A stretch of 5,051 nt of DNA from positions 1 to 5,051 of the forward strand of contig VBGV01000223.1 in NCBI GenBank assembly GCA_005880755.1, read 5' to 3'. The translations under genes and the position numbers were made by a program. Below the pieces are notes generated by a model, which was not told the DNA's origin, made no database searches, and was given only the letters and a program-made list of their open reading frames with translations. Shown here in pieces: positions 1 to 5,051 of this stretch. Source of the DNA: Chloroflexota bacterium. GTDB lineage: Bacteria; Chloroflexota; Dormibacteria; Dormibacterales; Dormibacteraceae. Positions within the stretch are counted from its first letter, which is position 1; the number at the start of each line of letters is the position of its first letter.

Positions 1-10
1 GAAGCTGGTC

Positions 11-17
11 GGTGGAG
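11..17 (+). promoter_or_regulatory. Ribosome binding site of the zinc-ribbon gene
   Basis: The purine-rich GGTGGAG, with a GGAG core, ends 4 nt before the ATG at 22. The reading frame stays open upstream to the window edge, so this site is the main reason, with the position of the first zinc-ribbon cysteine, for choosing the ATG at 22. The spacing is slightly short. Confidence 0.5.
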
Positions 18-21
18 CCTG

Positions 22-792
22 ATGGCAGCCCAACCGCAATTGCGTTACTGCGGACGATGCGGCGCTCCGCTGCCGCCCGGAGCGACCTTCTGCGGTCGGT
101 GTGGGACGCCGGTCGCGACGGCGGCGGTCGCGCAGCCCGTCTACCGCTACGCACCACCACCGGCCTACCCCACCGCGCGCCAGTACAAGCTCGCCCCCGC
201 GATGATCGCCGGCGGACTGGTCCTGATCCTCATCGTCGTCGCCGTGATCGTCGGCGCTTTTGCAGCCTCGCAGTTCGCGGGCGGCGGCCACGCTCCGTGC
301 ACCGTGAACTGCTCGCCAAAATTCGTCACACCCCTGGCCGAAGAAGCGACGTTTCGCAGCTCGACGTACAAATTCCAGGTGAACTATTCGTCCGCGTGGA
401 CGGTGCGGGCGCAGGACGCAACCGGAGTCACGCTCGGCACCAGGGTCGGGTCGGTCCAGGTCACGGGCTCGAGCGGTGGCAGCCCCGATCGCGCGCTCCA
501 GTCGGCAGTGTCCGGCCTGCCGTCGTCGAAATGGCAGGACGTGACCCTGGTCGGCAACCTGAGGGGCGCGCACATCGGCGACCAGGATGGAGCCGGCGCG
601 GTCTATTCGGCCAATCTCGTTGGCTCGTCGCAGACCGCGACCAAGGTCCGCTTTGCGGTCATCGCCGCGACCAAGGGCGGGGTGACGGTCGTGGTGCTCG
701 CGGTCGATCCCGCTGACACGAAGAATTCGCCGAACGGGATGCCGGAAGGACAGGAGTTCGACTACCTATGCACGGAGTTTGTCTGGGGATAG
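22..792 (+). CDS. Membrane-anchored zinc-ribbon protein of unknown function
   Basis: A 256-residue protein in three parts. Residues 10-27 form a zinc ribbon with two CGRCG knuckles (Cys10, Cys13, Cys24, Cys27), which would bind one structural zinc. Residues 32-56 are a low-complexity linker rich in Ala, Pro and Tyr, and about 59-82 are a single strongly hydrophobic membrane helix preceded by Arg53 and Lys56. The rest (about 85-256) is a mostly beta-rich polar domain, with Cys93 and Cys97 close together after the helix and Cys250 near the end, so a disulfide is possible. The zinc ribbon should lie in the cytoplasm and the large domain outside. Short N-terminal zinc ribbons followed by one membrane helix are common in high-GC Gram-positive and Chloroflexota-like genomes, but they do not define a function. 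The outer domain has an alternating pattern reminiscent of PsbP/Mog1-like or small lipoprotein folds; that is a guess. The gene stands alone and is followed by hairpins. The architecture is well supported; the role is unknown. Confidence 0.9.
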   Translation: MAAQPQLRYCGRCGAPLPPGATFCGRCGTPVATAAVAQPVYRYAPPPAYPTARQYKLAPAMIAGGLVLILIVVAVIVGAFAASQFAGGGHAPCTVNCSPKFVTPLAEEATFRSSTYKFQVNYSSAWTVRAQDATGVTLGTRVGSVQVTGSSGGSPDRALQSAVSGLPSSKWQDVTLVGNLRGAHIGDQDGAGAVYSANLVGSSQTATKVRFAVIAATKGGVTVVVLAVDPADTKNSPNGMPEGQEFDYLCTEFVWG

Positions 793-796
793 ACGT

Positions 797-827
797 ATGA
801 GGGAAAACCCCGATGGTTTTCCCTCAT
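797..827 (+). terminator. Perfect 13-bp hairpin after the zinc-ribbon gene
   Basis: The arms at 797-809 (atgagggaaaacc) and 815-827 (ggttttccctcat) are exactly complementary around the 5-nt loop ccgat. The hairpin starts 4 nt after the stop codon. No T-run follows, so it is not a classical intrinsic terminator on either strand. It may be a U-tail-less terminator or a 3'-end stabilising structure, and could act in both directions because the next gene converges on it. The structure is certain; the function is inferred. Confidence 0.6.
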
Positions 828-828
828 C

Positions 829-863
829 GCGCGTGCGGCTTTCGCCGCAGGCGCTGCTCTCTT
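829..863 (+). terminator. GC-rich hairpin followed by a pyrimidine run
   Basis: The core stem pairs tgcggc (834-839) with gccgca (844-849) around tttc. It can extend across one G/G mismatch by pairing gcgc (829-832) with gcgc (851-854). The pyrimidine-rich tgctctctt follows directly, the closest thing here to a rightward intrinsic terminator tail. It begins 1 nt after the preceding perfect hairpin, so the two form a tandem pair ending the zinc-ribbon transcript. The tail is weak because it is interrupted by G and C. Confidence 0.45.
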
Positions 864-936
864 TCCGGTATACGGTTGGGACTTTTCTAAGTAGTTACTC
901 GTAGCGACGCTGGGAGTCGTTTGTGGAACGCTTGTT
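855..936. other. AT-richer intergenic patch with no recognised feature
   Basis: The central 40 bases (861-900) have only about 42% G+C by hand count, clearly lower than the coding DNA around them. I searched both strands for promoter hexamers and found only a TTGGGA at 876-881 without a matching -10 element. There is no convincing ORF or RNA gene. It is probably plain spacer between convergent genes. Confidence 0.4.
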
Positions 937-959
937 GCGGCCGGAGCAAGTCCGGCCGC
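937..959 (-). terminator. 9-bp hairpin after the LysE-family gene
   Basis: The arms at 937-945 (gcggccgga) and 951-959 (tccggccgc) pair perfectly around a 5-nt loop. The structure lies 14 nt past the leftward exporter's stop codon, the right place to end that operon. On the minus strand it is followed by AACAAGCG rather than a T-run, so termination would be of the U-poor kind or helped by Rho. Confidence 0.5.
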
Positions 960-973
960 CAGGGCAGCGCTGG

Positions 974-1600
974 TTACACGCGTTCCAGTGCGAGGCGGGC
1001 TCCGAAGGCGAGGAGCACGACACCCGTCACCCGCTGCATCCACTGGCGCACGCGCGGCGCGGTGATCACCTCGCGGAGCCGCGTCACGAAGAGCCCGTAG
1101 ATGTTCATCCACAGGTAGCCGATGACCGCGAAAATCACGCCAAGCACGAGCAGGCGCGACAGGACGGCCTGGCCGGGCAGCACGAACTGGGGCAGAAATG
1201 TGACGAAGAAGACGCCCAGCTTCGGATTGCTGATCGCGGAGAGAAATCCCTGCCGGAAGACGGCGTGGGCGGGAGCGGCGGGCGGAGCTCCGGCGAGAAG
1301 GTCGGCCGGTCGCTGTCGCGACTCGAGCAGGGTTCGGATGCCGAGATATGCGAGATAGCACGCGCCGACCAGCTTGAGCGCGAAGAGCACGTCGCCGGAG
1401 GTGCGGAGCAGTGCAGACAGCCCCACCGCCGTCGCGGTCACCCAGGCGACGAGGGCGAGTGCGATGCCACTCGTCGTCAGCAGGACGCCCCTGCGTCCAT
1501 GCGCGAGCGCGTTCTTCGTCACCACCGCCATATCCGGCCCGGGCGTCACCGCGAGCAACAGCGAGACGCCGGCGAACACGAGGAGCTGGGTGTCGATCAC
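974..1600 (-). CDS. LysE/RhtB-family amino-acid or metabolite exporter
   Basis: A 208-residue polytopic membrane protein of the usual LysE/RhtB length (about 200-210). It has the N-terminal family motif TPGPD at residues 19-23 in the first hydrophobic helix. Further helices lie at about 39-62 and 70-91, with a polar loop at 92-112. The second half opens with the conserved NPK at 125-127, then FFVTFLPQF (131-139) and helices at about 146-172 and 190-205. The family exports basic or neutral amino acids, homoserine, threonine or related compounds using the proton gradient; the substrate cannot be read from this sequence. The start is GTG at 1600-1598. It overlaps the TGA of the upstream acetyltransferase gene by 4 nt (GTGA), with no good ribosome site of its own, so translation is probably coupled. 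The stop is TAA at 976-974, followed by a hairpin. The family is sure, the substrate is not. Confidence 0.92.
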   Translation of the reverse strand: MIDTQLLVFAGVSLLLAVTPGPDMAVVTKNALAHGRRGVLLTTSGIALALVAWVTATAVGLSALLRTSGDVLFALKLVGACYLAYLGIRTLLESRQRPADLLAGAPPAAPAHAVFRQGFLSAISNPKLGVFFVTFLPQFVLPGQAVLSRLLVLGVIFAVIGYLWMNIYGLFVTRLREVITAPRVRQWMQRVTGVVLLAFGARLALERV

Positions 1601-2196
1601 GCCGGCTCGGGAAGCTCGAACGATATCTCGTACACGCCGCCGACCAGCTTCGCCTGGTGGATCCAGCCCATCCTGCGCAGGAGGTCGAGCATCTCGCGAT
1701 TCTCGGGCAGGACGATGAGCGAGAAGGTCTTGATGGCGTGCACCCGCGCGACCCGGGCGAGCTCCGCGAGCAGGGCGCTGCCGAGACCTCGGCGCTGGAA
1801 CTCGTCGATCACGGCCACCGCCACCTCGGCGACGTCGGTACCGCGCGCGCGGTCGTAGCGCGCCACCCCGACGATGCGCTCCTTTCCGTTCGGCCTGTGC
1901 GTCGTGGCGACGATCGCAAAGCGGTCGTTGTAGTCGACGACCGCCAGGCGGTGCGCAAGCGCGTCCGACATTCGCTTGATCGGCGAGAAGAACCGGAAGT
2001 ACACCGTGCGCTCGGACATGGCGGCCACCGCCTCGTGGAGGAGCGGCTCGTCCGCGGGCACGATCGGGCGCAGGTGCACCTTCGTGCCCTCCCGGAGCTC
2101 GAGAGTTCGAGGCTCGAAACCGGTTGAGACCACCACCACATAGTGGCCCGAATCCGAGATCCGCCGCAGATTCGCGCCATCGGCGGCCGGAGCCAA
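1597..2196 (-). CDS. GNAT-family N-acetyltransferase
   Basis: A 199-residue protein from a TTG start at 2196. The domain begins at about 33 with ELREGTKVHLRPI, a pattern typical of GNAT domains of the Pat-like type (LRDGT...RPI...D). SERTVYFRFF follows at 61-70. The acetyl-CoA binding motif is clear: strand AEVAVAVIDE at 123-132, then QRRGLGSALL at 134-143. Late motif elements are LPEN at 163-166 and the RRMGW turn at 174-178. The family moves an acetyl group from acetyl-CoA to an amine of a small molecule or a protein lysine; the acceptor is unknown. It lacks the cyclic-nucleotide or CoA-ligase domains fused to some Pat enzymes. The start is uncertain: no ribosome site precedes the TTG, and three consecutive GTG codons (residues 20-22) are alternatives. 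A start at the GTG of Val40, although preceded by GGGAGG, would remove conserved residues. The gene leads an operon with the LysE-type exporter. Confidence 0.88.
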   Translation of the reverse strand: MAPAADGANLRRISDSGHYVVVVSTGFEPRTLELREGTKVHLRPIVPADEPLLHEAVAAMSERTVYFRFFSPIKRMSDALAHRLAVVDYNDRFAIVATTHRPNGKERIVGVARYDRARGTDVAEVAVAVIDEFQRRGLGSALLAELARVARVHAIKTFSLIVLPENREMLDLLRRMGWIHQAKLVGGVYEISFELPEPA

Positions 2197-2218
2197 GGAA
2201 AGGGTGGCGCGGCTAGGA

Positions 2219-2251
2219 GCGCATCGTAGATGCGTGACGACGCCGTGCCGG
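2219..2251 (-). promoter_or_regulatory. Possible promoter with inverted repeat upstream of the acetyltransferase
   Basis: On the minus strand TACGAT (2228-2223) is a good -10 match, 4 of 6 to TATAAT. CCGGCA (2251-2246) lies 17 nt upstream as a poor -35, 3 of 6. Transcription would start near 2216, about 20 nt before the TTG. The -10 overlaps an inverted repeat, CGCATC-gta-GATGCG at 2220-2234 (one more G-T pair at 2219/2235), placed like an operator. The symmetry is seen in the sequence; promoter and operator roles are inferred. Confidence 0.3.
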
Positions 2252-2260
2252 GTCCCTTGA

Positions 2261-2285
2261 CGCCGGCTTCGGCGCCGCAGGCGCC
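2261..2285. repeat. GC-rich inverted repeats in the divergent intergenic region
   Basis: Two overlapping symmetric elements lie here: cgccg-gctt-cggcg (2261-2274) and ggcgcc-gca-ggcgcc (2271-2285). They cannot form both stems at once. The 12-mer cgccgcaggcgc (2273-2284) also occurs at 843-854 in the other hairpin-bearing intergenic region. They sit between divergent genes, so a terminator role is unlikely. They may be a dispersed intergenic repeat or chance GC-rich symmetry. Confidence 0.4.
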
Positions 2286-2349
2286 CGGCCGCCTAGGGCG
2301 CGAAGATGCAAGGAGCTCGGTTTCGGGCCGCTAGAGGTAACCTGCGGGC

Positions 2350-3576
2350 TTGGTGAGCCCTTCCCGTCGCTGGCGCAACCTCGGCACCGCCGCCGGTGCT
2401 GCCACGGCGGGCCTGTTCGCCGTCTTCGACCTCTACCAGTGGGCCGCCGCGTACGCCGCCGACCGTTTCCACAACGACTTCACGTTCTACCTCGCCGCGG
2501 CGCGGATCGGCCTCGCGCACGGGTGGCAATCCATCTACGACCTCAACCTGCAGCAGGCCGAGCTGGACGCGCTCGGATCCGGGATCAAGGTCGCCGAGCT
2601 GGCGCGCTACATCAGCCCGCCGCCGGTGGCGTGGGCGGTGGTGCCCCTGACGCCGCTGCCGTATCCGGTCGCGTACTGGGCCTGGAGCACGCTGCTGTTG
2701 GCCGCGCTCGCGCTCGCCTGGTACCTGGCCGCGCCCGGCGTGGGTCGTGCCCGCGTCATCCACCTCGCCGCCGCGGTCGGGTGGCTGCCCGTGATCTACG
2801 GCCTGCAGCTCGGCCAGCCTGCGATCTTCGTCGCCCTGGCGGTGGCAGCTTCGTATTGGCTTCTGCGCAGCGACCGGCCGGTGTGGGCGGGGGTCGTCCT
2901 GGGAGCGATCGTGCTCAAGCCGCAGCTTGCGTTCCTGGTCCCGTTCGCGCTTCTGACCCTTCGGCGCGATCGCGCCGTGATGGGGAGTTTCCTGACGCTC
3001 GGCGCGCTTGCCGCCGTGTCGGCGCTGGCGCTAGGGCCGACCGGTATCGGAGCGTATCAGGAGCGCTTGAACTTTGCGGCGGGCGTGCCGGTCAACCGGG
3101 AGCTGACCCTCGCCTACGTCTTCGGCGACCTGACCATCACCCGTGCGGTCCAGGTCCTGATCGGCATCTGGTCGCTCTTCCTCGCCTACCGAATGCGCCG
3201 GCGCGGCCTGGAGTGGCTCTTCGTCTGCGCGCTCATCGGCGGCATGCTTGCGACTCCGTACGTCCACCTCGACGACCTCGTCATGATCGGCCTGGCCGGT
3301 TGGCTGTGCCTGCGCGCGAACGCTCCGTCCTGGACCTGGATCTACGTCCTCGGCGGCGCCATCACGGTGGAAGGCACTCCGATCTGGGGTCCGGGTCCCG
3401 TCATCGCCGCTGAGCTGGGAGCGCTGGGGTTGCTTTCAGTCGCGGCGTTCAAACATGACGACCGCGACGCCCAGCAGCACCGCACCGAAGGCGAGCATGA
3501 TCGCGGCCTCCATCGGGATGGCGAGCACCTGCCCGTTGATCGTCAGCCCGAGGCTGTTGACGTTCGGCAGCCCTGA
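2350..3576 (+). CDS. GT87/DUF2029-type polytopic membrane glycosyltransferase
   Basis: A 408-residue protein with about ten hydrophobic segments over residues 12-366. It carries the usual landmarks of the GT87 (DUF2029) family: NDFTFYLAAARIGLAHG at 42-58 followed by IYDLN (62-66), LGQPAIFVAL near 154-163, LKPQL at 189-193 and TPYVHLDDLVMI at 302-313. The family has the GT-C fold and includes mycobacterial mannosyltransferases such as PimE, which use polyprenyl-phosphate sugars on the outer membrane face. Asp43 sits where the catalytic base is expected; sugar and acceptor are unknown. An in-frame TAA at 2338-2340 limits the start to TTG 2350 or the adjacent GTG 2353. AGAGG at 2333-2337 is a distant ribosome site. 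From Lys368 the protein turns into a very polar 41-residue tail rich in Asp, His, Gln and Arg. It is read antisense to the ABC permease gene, with a 141-bp convergent overlap, and is probably not part of the conserved fold. Confidence 0.88.
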   Translation: MVSPSRRWRNLGTAAGAATAGLFAVFDLYQWAAAYAADRFHNDFTFYLAAARIGLAHGWQSIYDLNLQQAELDALGSGIKVAELARYISPPPVAWAVVPLTPLPYPVAYWAWSTLLLAALALAWYLAAPGVGRARVIHLAAAVGWLPVIYGLQLGQPAIFVALAVAASYWLLRSDRPVWAGVVLGAIVLKPQLAFLVPFALLTLRRDRAVMGSFLTLGALAAVSALALGPTGIGAYQERLNFAAGVPVNRELTLAYVFGDLTITRAVQVLIGIWSLFLAYRMRRRGLEWLFVCALIGGMLATPYVHLDDLVMIGLAGWLCLRANAPSWTWIYVLGGAITVEGTPIWGPGPVIAAELGALGLLSVAAFKHDDRDAQQHRTEGEHDRGLHRDGEHLPVDRQPEAVDVRQP

Positions 3577-4305
3577 GTTCGAGAGCACGACGCGCCGGAT
3601 CGGGTCGATTCCATAAGACGCAGGGTCCAGCCGCGTCAGCCAGGTCATCCAGCCGGGAAGGTTGGTGAGCGGGAACAGCGCCCCCGACAGAAAGAACATC
3701 GGCATCATCAGGAAGTTCATCACCACCTGGAAGCCCTGCAGCGACTTCATCATCGAAGCGATCGCGACGCCGAACGAGGCGAGTCCGAAAGCAAGAACCG
3801 CGGCCAGCGGCACCAGCTCGACCACCGTGAGGAGGCTCAGCTTCACGCCGACGAACGGCGCCAGCACGAGCAGGATCAAGCCCTGGATCATCGCCTGCGT
3901 CGTCCCACCCAACGCCTTGCCGACGGCGACCGCCCAGCGGTCGATCGGCGCGACCAAGACCTCCTTGAGGAATCCGAACTCACGATCCCAAACGATCGAC
4001 ATCGCGCCGAAGATCGCGCTGAACAGGATCGACATGCCGATGATGCCGGGATACATGAACTGGATGTAGGAGATGCCGGTCCCGCGGCCGAACGCCCCGC
4101 CCAGCGATGAGCTGAGGCCGGAGCCGAAGACGAGCAGGAACAGGAGCGGCTGGGCGAGCGAGGCGACCAGCCGCCACCGGTCGCGCCAGTAGCGAAGGAT
4201 GTCGCGGTACCAGATGATGTAGATGGCGCGAAGGCTGGCCATGCGCGTGTCGACGGGTGCCGCTTGCACTGTCATGAGAGGTGGGCTGGCGGTTTCCACG
4301 CTCAT
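3436..4305 (-). CDS. ABC-2 type permease, DrrB-like exporter subunit
   Basis: A 289-residue ABC-2 permease with six hydrophobic segments at about 45-62, 85-105, 135-155, 162-185, 195-215 and 265-285, after a cytoplasmic N-terminus of about 40 residues. Typical family features are WDREFGFLKEVLVAPIDRW at 106-124, the coupling segment contacting the ATPase, and FLSGALFPLTNLPGW at 205-219 between helices five and six. This matches daunorubicin-resistance DrrB proteins, whose complexes export drugs, lipids or glycolipids; the substrate here is open. The ATG at 4305 overlaps the TGA of the ATPase gene (ATGA), so the two are translationally coupled in the usual ATPase-permease order. In-frame Met11 and Met22 are less likely alternatives. 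The protein ends with FERRD, typical for the family, so its 3' end is genuine even though the glycosyltransferase frame runs across it on the other strand. Confidence 0.93.
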   Translation of the reverse strand: MSVETASPPLMTVQAAPVDTRMASLRAIYIIWYRDILRYWRDRWRLVASLAQPLLFLLVFGSGLSSSLGGAFGRGTGISYIQFMYPGIIGMSILFSAIFGAMSIVWDREFGFLKEVLVAPIDRWAVAVGKALGGTTQAMIQGLILLVLAPFVGVKLSLLTVVELVPLAAVLAFGLASFGVAIASMMKSLQGFQVVMNFLMMPMFFLSGALFPLTNLPGWMTWLTRLDPASYGIDPIRRVVLSNSGLPNVNSLGLTINGQVLAIPMEAAIMLAFGAVLLGVAVVMFERRD

Positions 4306-5051
4306 CGCCGACGGCCCATCCAGCGGCTGGCCATGGCCCGGTTCCGGTCCCGGGCGCTGACCTCCTCGTCGCGGATGACGCGGCCGGTCAGCTTCAAGAA
4401 GACGTCATCCAGGCTCGGCCGGCGGAGGGACACGGTGTCCACCGGCGCTTCGAGCTCGCGCACGAGTCGAGGCACGAAGGCCTTGCCGTCGGGCACCTCC
4501 ATTCGCAGGCTGCCGTTGTCGCGCACCGGCGTGACGCCGAGCAGCTTAATGATCTCGCTCTCGGCCGCGTCCGGCTTGGTGGAGGTGATGGTCACCACGT
4601 CGCCCCCTACCAATCCCTTCAGCTCTTCCGGGGTGCCCAGGGCCACGATCTTGCCGCGGTCGATGATCGCGATGCGATCGCAGTACTCCGCCTCGTCCAT
4701 GTAATGGGTCGTCATGAAGATGGTCACCCCCTTCGTGCTCCGCAGCTCGTTGAGGTGGGTCCAGATGCTCTTCCTCGTCTGCGGGTCGAGACCCAGCGTC
4801 GGCTCGTCGAGGAAAAGGATCTGCGGCTGGTGCAGCATGCCGCGGGCGATCTCGAGGCGCCGTTTCATGCCGCCCGAGTAGGTCTTCACCTGCGAGGCCG
4901 CGCGGTCCGCCAGCTGCAGGAGGTCGAGCATCTCGTCGATCCGGCGGCGCCGGTCTTGCGCCGGGACGCTGTAGACGAACGCGTGAAACTCGAGGTTCTC
5001 TCGACCGGTGAGCTGGTCGTCGAGCGACGGGTCCTGGAAGACGAGGCCGAT
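4302..5051 (-). CDS. ABC transporter ATP-binding protein, DrrA-like (5' partial)
   Basis: The frame is open to the right edge, giving 249 visible residues; the N-terminus with Walker A lies outside the window. The fragment begins IGLVFQDPSLDDQLTGRENL, so the Q-loop glutamine is fragment residue 6. Next come the signature YSGGM at 58-62, Walker B ILFLDEPT at 78-85, the D-loop GLDP at 87-90, and the switch histidine in TTHYMDEAE at 114-122. After the nucleotide-binding domain a C-terminal extension ends with VDTVSLRRPSLDDVFLKLTG, the DUF4162-type tail of DrrA proteins. All catalytic elements present are intact. The protein hydrolyses ATP on the cytoplasmic face to drive the ABC-2 permease encoded downstream with a 4-nt ATGA overlap. 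The methionine at 4931 is internal (fragment residue 41) and not the start, since conserved family sequence continues upstream of it. Roughly 60-80 residues are missing. Drug or lipid export is the family role; the substrate is unknown. Confidence 0.95.
   Translation of the reverse strand: MGLVFQDPSLDDQLTGRENLEFHAFVYSVPAQDRRRRIDEMLDLLQLADRAASQVKTYSGGMKRRLEIARGMLHQPQILFLDEPTLGLDPQTRKSIWTHLNELRSTKGVTIFMTTHYMDEAEYCDRIAIIDRGKIVALGTPEELKGLVGGDVVTITSTKPDAAESEIIKLLGVTPVRDNGSLRMEVPDGKAFVPRLVRELEAPVDTVSLRRPSLDDVFLKLTGRVIRDEEVSARDRNRAMASRWMGRRR

Noticed and set aside
12..716. ORF of 234 codons in another frame over the zinc-ribbon gene
   Set aside because: Arg-rich low-complexity translation, while the alternative frame gives a zinc ribbon and a clear membrane helix.
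861..900. Promoter or small RNA in the AT-richer patch
   Set aside because: TTGGGA at 876-881 has no -10 partner at 16-18 nt, and no matching hexamer pair was found on the other strand.
762..1361. Leftward ORF of 199 codons across the hairpin region
   Set aside because: It overlaps the LysE gene in another frame, crosses the terminator hairpins and the end of the zinc-ribbon gene, and has an Arg/Ala/Pro-rich composition typical of shadow frames.
923..1858. Long rightward ORF of 311 codons
   Set aside because: It lies antisense to the well-supported LysE and GNAT genes, is extremely rich in Arg, Glu and His, and has no recognisable domain; a high-GC shadow frame.
1411..2127. Rightward ORF of 238 codons
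   Set aside because: Antisense to the GNAT and LysE genes, rich in Arg and His, without a domain.
2439..3413. ORF of 324 codons inside the glycosyltransferase gene
   Set aside because: Arg/Pro/Ala-rich shadow frame; the competing frame has the GT87 motifs and membrane helices.
3662..4069. Rightward ORF of 135 codons inside the permease gene
   Set aside because: Antisense to a conserved ABC-2 permease whose motifs and hydrophobic pattern are clear.
4264..4704. Rightward ORF of 146 codons, Ser/Arg-rich
   Set aside because: Antisense to the ATPase gene, whose Walker B, D-loop and switch histidine are intact on the other strand.
4302..4931. ATPase taken as a complete gene starting at the methionine at 4931
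   Set aside because: The frame continues to the window edge with the conserved Q-loop region (VFQDPSLDDQLTGRENL) upstream of that methionine, so it is internal.
3436..5051. Antibiotic biosynthesis or self-resistance cluster
   Set aside because: The DrrAB-like pair alone does not show this; no biosynthetic gene is in the window and such exporters are common outside clusters.

Overview
The window is a high-GC bacterial chromosomal segment with tightly packed genes, two 4-nt start/stop overlaps and frequent GTG/TTG starts. The gene content is a zinc-ribbon membrane protein, a LysE-type exporter, a GNAT acetyltransferase, a GT87-type membrane glycosyltransferase and a DrrAB-type ABC exporter. 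This suits a high-GC soil-type member of the Terrabacteria (Actinomycetota, Chloroflexota or Dormibacterota-like). That placement is inferred from composition and gene style; no taxonomic marker gene is present.

Layout from left to right. (1) At 22-792 (+) is a membrane-anchored protein with a cytoplasmic four-cysteine zinc ribbon and an extracytoplasmic domain of unknown role. (2) At 793-973 is a convergent intergenic region with three hairpins: a perfect 13-bp stem just after the first gene, a GC-rich stem followed by a pyrimidine-rich run, and a 9-bp stem just past the end of the leftward exporter gene. (3) At 974-2196 (-) is a two-gene operon, a GNAT acetyltransferase followed by a LysE/RhtB-type exporter, joined by a GTGA overlap. 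(4) At 2197-2349 is a divergent intergenic region with inverted repeats and a possible promoter for the leftward operon. (5) At 2350-3576 (+) is a polytopic GT87/DUF2029-type glycosyltransferase whose last 47 codons lie antisense to the next gene. (6) From 3436 to the right edge (-) is a DrrAB-like ABC exporter: an ATPase missing its N-terminus at the window edge, then an ABC-2 permease, joined by an ATGA overlap.

The two leftward operons are each translationally coupled units whose members probably act together: acetyltransferase with small-molecule exporter, and ATPase with permease. The glycosyltransferase and the zinc-ribbon protein stand alone here. I see no CRISPR array, mobile element, RNA gene, toxin-antitoxin pair, phage gene or recognisable defence module, and no convincing novel system. 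The points most worth checking are the 141-bp antisense overlap at the end of the glycosyltransferase, the tandem hairpins after the zinc-ribbon gene, a 12-nt hairpin motif shared by both intergenic regions, and the operator-like inverted repeat over a possible -10 element upstream of the acetyltransferase.
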